From NCBI GenBank assembly GCA_003165465.1, contig PLUM01000107.1, positions 531 to 55,350 of the forward strand: DNA of 54,820 nt, read 5' to 3'. The stretch is from Acidobacteriota bacterium (GTDB taxonomy: Bacteria > Acidobacteriota > Terriglobia > Acidiferrales > UBA7541). The translations under genes and the position numbers were made by a program. The notes under the pieces were generated by a model that worked only from the letters and a program-made list of their open reading frames with translations, was not told where the DNA came from and searched no databases. Shown one piece after another: positions 34,610 through 41,989 of this stretch. The number at the start of each line of letters is the position of its first letter. The first letter of the stretch is position 1.

Positions 34610-35404
34610 ATGCCATATCTCCCTCACCATCCCGGCGCCGAAAGCCTAAAGAAACCGTTCTTCTGGTCTGTCATGTTTCATGTACTCCTGTTCAGCTCGC
34701 TCGTGGTGTCCACAATTTATTCGCACCGCGGTGACACGTGGGGAAGCACGGGAGGCGACGGCTCGGTTTCCGTCGGACTCGTCGCGAAACTTCCCGGGGT
34801 CACGCTGCCCCGCCCCGATGCCGTAACCACGAGCCGCGTGGTGGACACGAGCAAGGGGCTGTACAAAGCCGAGCCGCAGCCCAAACCCGAGCCAGTCGCG
34901 GCCGACGAAAAAAAGATTCCCGTATTCGCAAAGGAAAAGGCTCCCCATTACATCACGCAGCCGTCCAAGGTTTTTGAGGATAAAACTACTCCGCCACCGA
35001 ATGCCGTTCCCTACGGGCAGGGCGGGGCTCCGTCGCTCCCCTACTCGTCCTTCGCGATGAATGGCCCGACGCAGGGCGGCATGGGGTTCAGCGGCCCCGG
35101 CAGCGGCGATTTCTCGGGAAAGTTTCCTTCTTATGTGGATGCCGTGCGAAACCGGATCAGCAGCAATTGGTTGCAGTCCACGGTGGACCCGGCGGTGCGC
35201 TGGGCGCCGAGGGCGAGTTTTTCGTTTCAGGTCTTGCGGGACGGCACGGTCGCAAATGTTCAGATGACGCAATCGAGCGGCAATCGTTCGGTCGATAATT
35301 CCGCCTTGCGTGCGATATTAAGTTCGAGCCCCATGTCGACGCTGCCGTCGAATTATTCGGGGAACAGCGTGACCGTCGAGTTCTGGTTCGACTTCCGCCG
35401 CTAG
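34610..35404 (+). CDS. tolA: TolA/TonB-family energy-transducing protein
   Basis: This 264-residue protein has a single N-terminal transmembrane helix (about 18-40, FFWSVMFHVLLFSSLVVSTI). A Pro/Lys/Gly-rich linker of about 110 residues follows, then a C-terminal TonB/TolA-like domain (about 170-260) with PSYVDAVRNRISSNWLQSTV, FQVLRDGTVANVQMTQSSG and SNYSGNSVTVEFWFDF. It lies between tolR and tolB, so a TolA role is favoured over TonB. The linker is much shorter than in enteric TolA. Confidence 0.85.
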   Translation: MPYLPHHPGAESLKKPFFWSVMFHVLLFSSLVVSTIYSHRGDTWGSTGGDGSVSVGLVAKLPGVTLPRPDAVTTSRVVDTSKGLYKAEPQPKPEPVAADEKKIPVFAKEKAPHYITQPSKVFEDKTTPPPNAVPYGQGGAPSLPYSSFAMNGPTQGGMGFSGPGSGDFSGKFPSYVDAVRNRISSNWLQSTVDPAVRWAPRASFSFQVLRDGTVANVQMTQSSGNRSVDNSALRAILSSSPMSTLPSNYSGNSVTVEFWFDFRR

Positions 35405-35436
35405 AAGGAAACGTGGAAACGAGTGGAGACAATGGA

Positions 35437-36858
35437 ATGATTGGCAATTCATACAGCAGCCGAAAAATAAACACCATGATCCAGCGCTCGAGCAAACTCT
35501 CGGCAAAAATACGTTCCTTCTTTTATCTGTGTCTATCCGTGTCCATCTGTGGTTCCATCCTTTTCTTTGGCGCCGCTCCGGCCTCCGCGCAGGATTGGTT
35601 CAAAACCGGCACGGGGCTGGGCGTTTCCAAGGCGCGCGTCGGCGTGGCGGATTTCGCGTCCAAGGAAGCTCCCTCCCAGCCGCTGGCCACGCTATTTGGC
35701 GAAGTGGTGCGCACGGACCTCGACTTCAGCGGCATTCTCGAAATGGTGAGCAAGAGCTACAACCCGTTGCAGACGCCCGGCACTCCCGCCGAAGTCGACT
35801 TCAAGGCCTGGGCCGCCGCGCCCGCTTCGGCGCAACTTCTCGCCTTCGGCAATTTCTCCATGACCGGCAATTTCGTCGAGATACAGGCCTGGCTGAACGA
35901 TGTGCGCGACGCTTCCCTGCCGTCGGTGATCGGAAAAATATATCGCGGCGAAGCCACTCCCGCGCAGGTCCGCATCTTCGCGCACCAATTCGCGGATGAG
36001 ATCATCGGAAAACTTTCCGGGGGCCTGCCGGGAATCGCGAGCACCCAGATCGCCTTCGTCAGCAATCGCAGCGGCAACAAGGAAATCTGGGCGATGGATT
36101 ACGACGGCGAAAATCAGCATCAGTTGACGCAGATCCATACCATTTCGCTGACGCCGCGCTGGTCGCCTGATGCCTCGCGCATCGCATTTACCTGCTACGC
36201 GCAACCCGGCAGCAGCAGCGTCCTGACCGCGCAGATTTGCGTTTATTCAACGCTGACCAGCCACCTGATTTCCTGGCCGCGCTTTCGAGGCACGAATTCG
36301 TCTCCCTCCTGGTCGCCCGATGGATCGCGAATCATGTTCATGTCCAGCATGTTGGGAAATCCGGAACTGTTTATCACGGAGGCTTCGGGTCAGAGGCCGA
36401 AGCGCCTTACTTTTTCCACTGGAGCGAACACATCGCCGTCCTGGAATCCGAAGACCGGCCAGCAGGTCGCCTTCGTCAGCGACCGGGGCGGCATCCCGCA
36501 GCTGTACACCATGAATTCGGATGGATCGAACCAGGCCAAGGTCGACCTGCCCGACATGGGCTATGTCATCGATCCGGCGTGGTCTCCTAACGGCCAGTTG
36601 CTGGCGTTTAGTTGGCGCCGTCCGAGCGGAAACTATGATATCTATGTCATGGAAATCGTTACCCGGCAACTGGTGGAACTGACGCGAGACGTCGGCCGCA
36701 ACGAACGGCCAAGCTGGGCCCCCGACGGGCGTCACCTCGTGTTCGAATCCACGCGAACAGGAACGCGGCAAATTTGGTCCATGCTTGCTGACGGAACCGA
36801 TGCCCGCCAGCTGACCAAGCAGGGACAAAATGAATCTCCCAACTGGTCGCCCAAATGA
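35437..36858 (+). CDS. tolB: Tol-Pal system beta-propeller protein TolB
   Basis: This protein of about 470 residues has a signal peptide whose core FYLCLSVSICGSILFFGAA ends ASA before QDWF. An N-terminal domain (VGVADFASKEAP, LDFSGILEMVS) and a six-bladed propeller follow, with repeated TPRWSPDASRIAF, SPSWSPDGSRIMF, SPSWNPKTGQQVAF, DPAWSPNGQLLAFS and RPSWAPDGRHLVFES motifs. TolB binds Pal and links the system to the outer membrane. The ATG at 35437 has GGAG eight bases upstream; a GTG at 35413 and an ATG at 35476 are in frame, the last giving the most standard signal peptide. The bases encoding the signal core match a dispersed repeat. Confidence 0.92.
   Translation: MIGNSYSSRKINTMIQRSSKLSAKIRSFFYLCLSVSICGSILFFGAAPASAQDWFKTGTGLGVSKARVGVADFASKEAPSQPLATLFGEVVRTDLDFSGILEMVSKSYNPLQTPGTPAEVDFKAWAAAPASAQLLAFGNFSMTGNFVEIQAWLNDVRDASLPSVIGKIYRGEATPAQVRIFAHQFADEIIGKLSGGLPGIASTQIAFVSNRSGNKEIWAMDYDGENQHQLTQIHTISLTPRWSPDASRIAFTCYAQPGSSSVLTAQICVYSTLTSHLISWPRFRGTNSSPSWSPDGSRIMFMSSMLGNPELFITEASGQRPKRLTFSTGANTSPSWNPKTGQQVAFVSDRGGIPQLYTMNSDGSNQAKVDLPDMGYVIDPAWSPNGQLLAFSWRRPSGNYDIYVMEIVTRQLVELTRDVGRNERPSWAPDGRHLVFESTRTGTRQIWSMLADGTDARQLTKQGQNESPNWSPK
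35521..35556. repeat. TCTGTGTC-type short-period repeat inside tolB
   Basis: The bases TTTATCTGTGTCTATCCGTG, TCCATCTGTGGTTCC form about three copies of a 10-12-base word, related to the CTCTGTGTT repeats nearby. They are translated as the hydrophobic core of the TolB signal peptide (YLCLSVSICGS). Confidence 0.65.
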
Positions 36859-37073
36859 CGCACTCCCAGGTGAACCGGTGGACGGGTGAATTCCATGCGC
36901 TGTCATTCCAGGCCAAACGAGAAATCTTTCTTTTCTTCACAATCGGGAAGAGAGAGTTATCTCGGCACTCAGCCTGTCCTGGAACGGCAACTTCTGGATT
37001 TGTTTCGCAGGCTATAAATGCGGTGGATTCAGATCGACTGCTCTCGTAAATTATCAAAGGAGGAAGAAGAAAG

Positions 37074-37820
37074 ATGCGAACACGTAAGCACGCCAGGATA
37101 TTGTTTGGTGCATTACTCGCGATCCTTGCCGTGAGCGCGGCTTGCAAAAAGCCCGCGCCTCAAGCGCCACCACCACCCCCACCGCCGCCCGCGGCGCCGC
37201 CGGCCAAGCCGACGGTAAATCTGCAGGCTTCATCCAATTCGATTCAGCGTGGAGAGTCGGTTACCCTGAACTGGTCCTCGACCAATGCGACCAGCCTGAG
37301 CCTGTCGCCCGAAATCGGCGCCGTCACCGCCGAAGGCAATCAGCGTGTCACGCCTCAGGATTCGGTCACGTATACGTTGACCGCCACTGGGCCGGGTGGT
37401 TCGGCGGACGCCAGCGTGCAGATCGCCGTCAAAGTTCCTCCTCCGGTCGTAAAAGCTCCTGAGTCGACACTGCAGGAGCTATTCGACAAGGCAGTGAAGG
37501 ACGCTTTCTACGACTACAACAAAGCCGATGTGCGCGCCGACGCCCGCGACGCTCTCACGCAGACCGCTCAGTTCTTGAGCGCGCATCCCGCCGTCAAGGT
37601 CGTCGTTGAAGGCCATTGCGACGAACGCGGTTCCACCGAGTACAATCTTGCTCTGGGGGACCGGCGCGCCTCGGCCGCTAAACAATTCCTGACTTCGCTG
37701 GGAATTACGGCCGACCGCATGGAAACCGTCAGCTACGGCAAGGAACGCCCGTTCTGCACTGCTTCCACCGAGGATTGCTGGCAGCAGAACCGCAGGGCGC
37801 ATATCATCCTGGCCAAGTAA
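37074..37820 (+). CDS. pal: Peptidoglycan-associated lipoprotein Pal, with extra Ig-like domain
   Basis: This 248-residue lipoprotein has the signal ending LAVSAAC with lipid attachment at C24, then a run of Pro and Ala (about 28-43). An Ig-like beta-sandwich (about 45-120; PTVNLQASSNSIQRGESVTL, then NWSSTNATSLSLSP) follows, then an OmpA-type peptidoglycan-binding domain (about 135-245) with VVVEGHCDERGSTEYNLALG and DRRASAAKQFL. The OmpA part and operon position identify Pal. The Ig-like insert is not part of classical Pal. AAAGGAGGAAG lies upstream of the ATG. A terminator-like hairpin follows the stop. The 215-base tolB-pal gap holds no other gene. Confidence 0.9.
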   Translation: MRTRKHARILFGALLAILAVSAACKKPAPQAPPPPPPPPAAPPAKPTVNLQASSNSIQRGESVTLNWSSTNATSLSLSPEIGAVTAEGNQRVTPQDSVTYTLTATGPGGSADASVQIAVKVPPPVVKAPESTLQELFDKAVKDAFYDYNKADVRADARDALTQTAQFLSAHPAVKVVVEGHCDERGSTEYNLALGDRRASAAKQFLTSLGITADRMETVSYGKERPFCTASTEDCWQQNRRAHIILAK

Positions 37821-37829
37821 CCGGACAAC

Positions 37830-37881
37830 CTCCGGGGCTTGCCTATCGATGGTTGTTGCCGGCGAGCCCCGGAGAATTTTT
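37830..37881 (+). terminator. Rho-independent terminator-like hairpin after pal
   Basis: CTCCGGGGCTTGCC and GGCGAGCCCCGGAG pair over 14 positions (one T-G wobble) around a loop of about 17 bases, followed by AATTTTT. It would end or attenuate the tolQ-pal transcript ahead of cpoB. Confidence 0.72.
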
Positions 37882-37898
37882 AGGCCCGAGTTGGATGG

Positions 37899-37972
37899 AA
37901 AAAGTTTGATGGAGAATGTTTAATCGACAATGTTTAATCGACAATGTTGGATGGAGAATCTTTGACGAAGAA
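37899..37972. repeat. Short-period tandem repeat between pal and cpoB
   Basis: Words of about 14 bases alternate: TTGATGGAGAATG, TTTAATCGACAATG twice in a row, then TTGGATGGAGAATC and TTTGACGAAGAATG. All share the pattern TT-x-GA-x-x-x-x-AATG. It ends just before the cpoB ribosome-binding site. Confidence 0.8.
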
Positions 37973-38003
37973 TGTACACACCCCTCTCGGAGGAGGAACA
38001 CCC

Positions 38004-38927
38004 TTGCGTATTCGATGGATTCTATTTTTCGGCGCCGCAATGCTTGCTGGAGCGCTTGGCGGCACATGGTTTGGACCCGCGCCGGCTGGGGCCGTGGCGC
38101 GCGAGATTATTGAGCTTCAGTCGGGCGTGACGGAACTGATTCAGGGCCAGCAGAGCCTGCAAACGCAAATGACGCAAAATGCCGCCGTGCAGCGCACGCT
38201 GATCGAGCAGTCGTTGGACGCCGTGACCAAGCTTAATACCTCCATGTCCGCCGTGCAGAAGACCACGCAGGACTTCTCGGCGGCTTCCGGTGCGCGCCTC
38301 GATACAATGGGAACGCAGGTGCAAGGCGTCTCGGACAACATCGCCGACTTGCAAGCGCGCCTCGGCAAGCTCGACCAAAAAATGACCGACGTTCAGAACA
38401 CACTGCAAAGCGTGGATTCGAAACTGGCCGCGCCCGCGCCATCCGCATCGGCTCCTCCCGCGGCAATGAGCGGACCTGGAGGTGCAATGCCCCCATCCGC
38501 GCCCGGCGCCGCCTTGCCTGCGGCAAGCGCCAATCCTCCGGCCTCGGCCGACGTGCTCTATTCCAACGGGCTGCGGGACATCAACGGCAAGCATTACGAT
38601 CTCGCCACGCAGGAGTTTCAGGACTATCTGAGGTTTTACAAGGATACGGATCTGGCGTCCAACGCGCAGTTCTATCTCGGCGAAATCGCCTACATGCAGG
38701 GCGAGTACCAGGCCGCGCTCGACGCCTACAACAAAGTAACGGAAAACTATCCGAAGAGTTTCAAGATAGCCTCCGCCCGGATGCGAAAAGGCTATTGCTT
38801 TGCCGAACTCGGGCAAAAGGCCTCGGCCATTCGCGAACTGCGCGCCGTCGTGCGTCTGTATCCTGGCACGGACGAGGCCAAGCGGGCCGCCGCCAAATTG
38901 AAAGAACTGGGCGCCAGCGCGGGATAA
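38004..38927 (+). CDS. cpoB: Tol-Pal-associated TPR protein CpoB (YbgF)
   Basis: This protein of about 307 residues has an N-terminal hydrophobic segment (RWILFFGAAMLAGALGG) as signal or anchor. A Gln/Thr-rich coiled coil (about 35-130) and an Ala/Pro linker follow, then C-terminal tetratricopeptide repeats (about 180-305; DVLYSNGLRDINGKHYDLAT, AQFYLGEIAYMQGEYQAALD, KGYCFAELGQKASAIRELRA). CpoB couples Tol-Pal to peptidoglycan synthesis. The start is chosen as the TTG at 38004 because AGGAGGA lies six bases upstream; the frame is open 20 codons further back. It is the last gene of the operon. Confidence 0.88.
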   Translation: MRIRWILFFGAAMLAGALGGTWFGPAPAGAVAREIIELQSGVTELIQGQQSLQTQMTQNAAVQRTLIEQSLDAVTKLNTSMSAVQKTTQDFSAASGARLDTMGTQVQGVSDNIADLQARLGKLDQKMTDVQNTLQSVDSKLAAPAPSASAPPAAMSGPGGAMPPSAPGAALPAASANPPASADVLYSNGLRDINGKHYDLATQEFQDYLRFYKDTDLASNAQFYLGEIAYMQGEYQAALDAYNKVTENYPKSFKIASARMRKGYCFAELGQKASAIRELRAVVRLYPGTDEAKRAAAKLKELGASAG

Positions 38928-38930
38928 TGG

Positions 38931-38976
38931 GCCGTGAATCGTGACTCGTAATTCGTGAAACTCAATTCGTGAAAAC
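38931..38976. repeat. TCGTGAA-type short-period repeat
   Basis: The segment GCCGTGAATCGTGACTCGTA then ATTCGTGAAACTCAATTCGT and GAAAACG repeats CGTGA(A) about four times with a period of 10-14 bases. It begins a few bases after the cpoB stop and is the first part of the 353-base cpoB-ssb gap (38928-39280), which also holds two other repeats and a candidate promoter but no gene. Confidence 0.7.
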
Positions 38977-39012
38977 GCTTTCCCATTCCATCTTTCGTGG
39001 CAGTTTCTCCAG

Positions 39013-39104
39013 CTTTTCTCTGTGCCCTCTGTGTTCTCTCCGTGTCCTCTCTGTTAAGTCTTTCCGGAAAAGCTTTTAACACAGAGAACACAGAGTTCAA
39101 GGAG
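39013..39104. repeat. Inverted pair of CTCTGTGTT-type repeats
   Basis: The left arm TTTTCTCTGTGCCCTCTGTG, TTCTCTCCGTGTCC and the right arm TTTTAACACAGAGAACACAG, AGTTC are inverted. The TCTTTCCGGAAAAGC between them is itself partly palindromic. The architecture is the same as in the tolQ-tolR gap. Confidence 0.8.
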
Positions 39105-39129
39105 AGTCCGGTGCCGCCTCTGCGGATTG

Positions 39130-39170
39130 CTGTAGCCCGCCTCTTCAGAGGCGGGGGTTTTCGCGGCGTC
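39130..39170. repeat. Palindromic repeat family A, single copy
   Basis: The copy reads CTGTAG then CCCGCCTCTTCAGAGGCGGG and GGTTTTCGCGGCG, a family A element on the minus strand. Confidence 0.85.
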
Positions 39171-39226
39171 ACGAAAAATGCGCATTCGTCATATTCTGCC
39201 ACTCTTTGAAATCCGCAGACTGTAAT

Positions 39227-39255
39227 TTGCACACTGCCCCTCGCCGTGTTATCTT
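39227..39255 (+). promoter_or_regulatory. Candidate ssb promoter
   Basis: TTGCAC and TATCTT are separated by 17 bases and lie about 25 bases before the ssb start, with GGAG in between as ribosome-binding site. Confidence 0.4.
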
Positions 39256-39280
39256 CCACTGACAAATTGGAGACTAAACC

Positions 39281-39742
39281 ATGTCCGTCAACAAAGTAAT
39301 CTTAGTGGGGCGCTTGGGCAAGGATCCGGAGACTCGCTACACGAGCGGCGGCCAGGCCGTGTGCCACTTCACGCTCGCCACCGACGAAACCTACAAAGAC
39401 AAGAGCGGCGAGCGCCAAAAGCACACCGAGTGGCACAGGATCACCGTATGGGGCAAGCAAGCCGAAATCGCCCAGCAATACCTGAAAAAAGGTTCGCAAA
39501 TCTATGTAGAAGGCAGCATTCGATCCAGCGAATATACAGACAAAGAAGGACAAAAGAAAACCAGCTTCGAAATAAATGCTTCCAACTTCCGCATGCTTGG
39601 CTCAAAGTCGGACTCCGCTGGCTCTAGCTACCGCAGCAATTCCGCAACTGCCGGCTCGTCTGGCTTTGACAGCGGCGCTTCCGCGCCAGCGGAGCATGAT
39701 CAGTCCGGCCCCGAAGTCACGGACGAAGATATTCCGTTCTGA
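39281..39742 (+). CDS. ssb: Single-stranded DNA-binding protein
   Basis: This 153-residue protein has the OB fold (VNKVILVGRLGKDPETRYTS, HTEWHRITVWGKQAEIAQQY, KKGSQIYVEGSIRSSEYTD), a Ser/Gly-rich linker, and the acidic tip DEDIPF that recruits partner proteins. It binds single-stranded DNA during replication and repair. The ATG at 39281 has GGAG eight bases upstream. A repeat pair begins at the stop codon. Confidence 0.95.
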   Translation: MSVNKVILVGRLGKDPETRYTSGGQAVCHFTLATDETYKDKSGERQKHTEWHRITVWGKQAEIAQQYLKKGSQIYVEGSIRSSEYTDKEGQKKTSFEINASNFRMLGSKSDSAGSSYRSNSATAGSSGFDSGASAPAEHDQSGPEVTDEDIPF

Positions 39743-39826
39743 AGTAGCGCAGGCTTCAGCCTGCGTTCTTTTGACCTTCACCGCGCCACAGATCAAAACC
39801 ACACAGGCTGAAGCCTGTGCCACGCA
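39743..39826. repeat. Inverted pair of palindromic repeats (family B), conserved spacer type
   Basis: GTAGCGCAGGCTTCAGCCTG, CGTTCTTTTGACCTTC, CGCGCCACAGATCAAAACCA, then CACAGGCTGAAGCCTGTGCC. It shares its spacer with the pair at 28936-29018. It lies between the convergent ssb and ABC permease genes. Confidence 0.85.
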
Positions 39827-39829
39827 AAC

Positions 39830-41047
39830 CTACTCATATCGCAACGCTTCGATCGGGTCGAGCTGCGCGGCTTTGTGCGCGGGGTAGTAACCGAAGAAAA
39901 TTCCAACCGCGGCGGAAAAAATCACCGCCGCAATGATCGCCTTGCCGGAAATAAGCGTGGGCCACGACAGCAAATTACTGATCAGCGCCGAACCGAGAAG
40001 CCCAAATATGATTCCTATAAACCCGCCCATCATGCTGAGCGTAAAAGCTTCCACCAGGAATTGCATCCGTACGTCGTCTTCGGTGGCCCCCACGGCCATG
40101 CGAACGCCAATCTCCCTCGTACGCTCCGTGACGGACACCAGCATGATGTTCATGATTCCGATGCCGCCGACCAGAAGCGAGACCGACGCAATTCCGCCAA
40201 GCAAATACGTCATTGTCGACTGCGTTTGATTCTGCAGGTCGGCGATGTCCGCTTGCGTGCGAATCAGGAAATCGGCGTCGTCGCCGGCGCGGATGCGGTG
40301 CCGCTCGCGCAGCAGGCTGGTGATCGGCGTGACCGCCGCCACCGAGGCTTCCTGCGACACGGCCGACGCGGCAATGAACTGAAGCCACGTAATTCCGGAA
40401 ATTTTACGCTGCACGGTGGTGTAGGGTGCGAAAATCACGTCGTCCTGATCCTGTCCCGTCACGTTCTGCCCTTTCGATTCGAGCACGCCATCCACGCGGA
40501 ACGGGAGGTTTCCGATGCGAATCTCTTGCCCAATCGGGTTTTGATCCACGAATAGAATTTTTTCGACCGTCGTGCCAAGCACGCAGACGTTCGCCGCGAT
40601 GTCTACTTCCTCATCGCTGAAGGCCGACCCCTGTTGCACGGGCCACGTTCGAATATCGAAATAATTTGGCGTGGTGCCGGTGATGCTCGTGTTCCAGTTC
40701 TGGTTCCCATACACGACTTGCTGGCGGCTGGAGAGCGCCGGCGCGGCCTGCGCGATGAGTGGGACTTCCTTCAAGATGGCGTTCATATCGTCCACCGTGA
40801 GAGTTTTCACACCGCCGTATCCCTGCCGCACGCCGCCCGCGCGGTTGCTTCCCGCCGCGATGAAGACAGCGTTGGTTCCCATGGCCTGAATGCCCTGCTG
40901 TACTATGTATTGCGCGCCCTGTCCGATGCTCACGACAGCGATCACGGCGCCCACGCCGATAATGATGCCGAGCATCGTCAGTGCCGAGCGCATCTTGTTG
41001 CGCGCCAGAGCCCGCAAAGCCAGCCGAAATGTATTCATGAAGTCCAT
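39830..41047 (-). CDS. MacB-type ABC transporter permease
   Basis: This protein of about 405 residues has an N-terminal transmembrane helix (MRSALTMLGIIIGVGAVIAV), a large periplasmic MacB core domain (about 45-270), and three C-terminal helices of the FtsX family (LLGGIASVSLLVGGIGIMNI, then a VSVTERTREIGVRMAVGA coupling segment). The family drives mechanotransmission to export substrates from the periplasm. The ATP-binding protein is encoded separately just upstream, so it is a split MacB. The ATG at 41047 is preferred; one three codons further is also possible. Confidence 0.88.
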   Translation of the reverse strand: MDFMNTFRLALRALARNKMRSALTMLGIIIGVGAVIAVVSIGQGAQYIVQQGIQAMGTNAVFIAAGSNRAGGVRQGYGGVKTLTVDDMNAILKEVPLIAQAAPALSSRQQVVYGNQNWNTSITGTTPNYFDIRTWPVQQGSAFSDEEVDIAANVCVLGTTVEKILFVDQNPIGQEIRIGNLPFRVDGVLESKGQNVTGQDQDDVIFAPYTTVQRKISGITWLQFIAASAVSQEASVAAVTPITSLLRERHRIRAGDDADFLIRTQADIADLQNQTQSTMTYLLGGIASVSLLVGGIGIMNIMLVSVTERTREIGVRMAVGATEDDVRMQFLVEAFTLSMMGGFIGIIFGLLGSALISNLLSWPTLISGKAIIAAVIFSAAVGIFFGYYPAHKAAQLDPIEALRYE

Positions 41048-41071
41048 GTGCGATTCAGGTGGCCGCAAAAA

Positions 41072-41923
41072 TTAAGCGGTCGCATCGTCTTTTGCCAGCC
41101 GTTGGGTCTCCTCTTCCGCATCCTCGGCGGCTTGCTGCTCCGCTGTGGGAAGCGATTTCAGCACTTCGTGCGCTACCTGACGGTCCTCTACCAGGCTATC
41201 CCGCTTCAACTTGCCGTCGCGAAACAGCAGCGTGCGCTTGGCGAATAGCGCGATGTCCGGCTCGTGCGTCACGAGGACGATCGTCAGGCCCTGCTCGTTG
41301 TTCAGCGTCTGGAGAATGTCCATGATTTCGACCGATGTCCGGCTGTCGAGGTTTCCTGTCGGCTCGTCGGCCAGCAAGATCGATGGTCGGTTCACCAGGC
41401 CGCGAGCAATGGCCACGCGCTGCTGCTGTCCGCCGGAAAGTTGCGACGGGTGATGCCCCGCGCGATCGGCAAGGCCCACACGGGTGAGCGCCTCCATGGC
41501 GCGCCTGGTACGCTCCTCGGGACTTACTCCGGCGTAGACCGTGGGCAGCTCCACATTTTCCAGGGCCGAAGTCCGCGACAGAAGATTAAATTGCTGGAAC
41601 ACAAATCCAAGTTTCCGGTTCCGAATCCGCGCCAGCTCCGTTTTCGTCATTCCCGAAACGTCGACGCCATCCAGAAAATAGCGCCCCTTGGTCGGGCGGT
41701 CCAGACATCCCAAAATATTCATGACCGTCGATTTGCCCGAGCCCGAAGGCCCCATGACCGCCACAAACTCCCCTGCACGAACCTCGACAGAAACTCCGCG
41801 AAGCGCCTGAACTTGAATTTCCCCCAGATCGTAGGTCTTAAATACATTTTCGAGACGAATGACGGGTTTGCCGCCCGCTGCGGCTTCTTTTGGTTCGGAT
41901 GCGATTGTAATTTGGTCGGCCAT
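41072..41923 (-). CDS. ABC transporter ATP-binding protein (MacB/LolD type)
   Basis: This 283-residue ATPase has Walker A GPSGSGKST, signature LSGGQQQRVAIARGL, Walker B ILLADEPTGNLD and the switch histidine in VLVTHEPDIA. The pattern matches the MacB/LolD subgroup. A charged C-terminal extension of about 55 residues (EVLKSLPTAEQQAAEDAEEE) is longer than usual. It lies between the macA-like adaptor and the permease genes and would energise the latter. Confidence 0.92.
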   Translation of the reverse strand: MADQITIASEPKEAAAGGKPVIRLENVFKTYDLGEIQVQALRGVSVEVRAGEFVAVMGPSGSGKSTVMNILGCLDRPTKGRYFLDGVDVSGMTKTELARIRNRKLGFVFQQFNLLSRTSALENVELPTVYAGVSPEERTRRAMEALTRVGLADRAGHHPSQLSGGQQQRVAIARGLVNRPSILLADEPTGNLDSRTSVEIMDILQTLNNEQGLTIVLVTHEPDIALFAKRTLLFRDGKLKRDSLVEDRQVAHEVLKSLPTAEQQAAEDAEEETQRLAKDDATA

Positions 41924-41949
41924 CGGAAAATCGTGTACGTCCGCCAGAG

Positions 41950-41974
41950 TGTGGCGTGGGCTTTAGCCCGAGCC
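41950..41974. repeat. Palindromic repeat family B, single TTTA-centred copy
   Basis: GTGGCGTGGGCTTTAGCCCG, then AGCC. It is a single copy between the adaptor and ATPase genes, inside an operon. Confidence 0.7.
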
Positions 41975-41989
41975 AATTCATCTTTGCAA

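Noticed and set aside
36901-37010. Degenerate dispersed repeat in the tolB-pal gap (TGTCATTCCAGGCCAAACGA then GAAATC)
   Set aside because: It faintly resembles TGTCATTCC-type repeats known from related genomes, but there is no second copy in the window to compare, so it is not listed as a feature.
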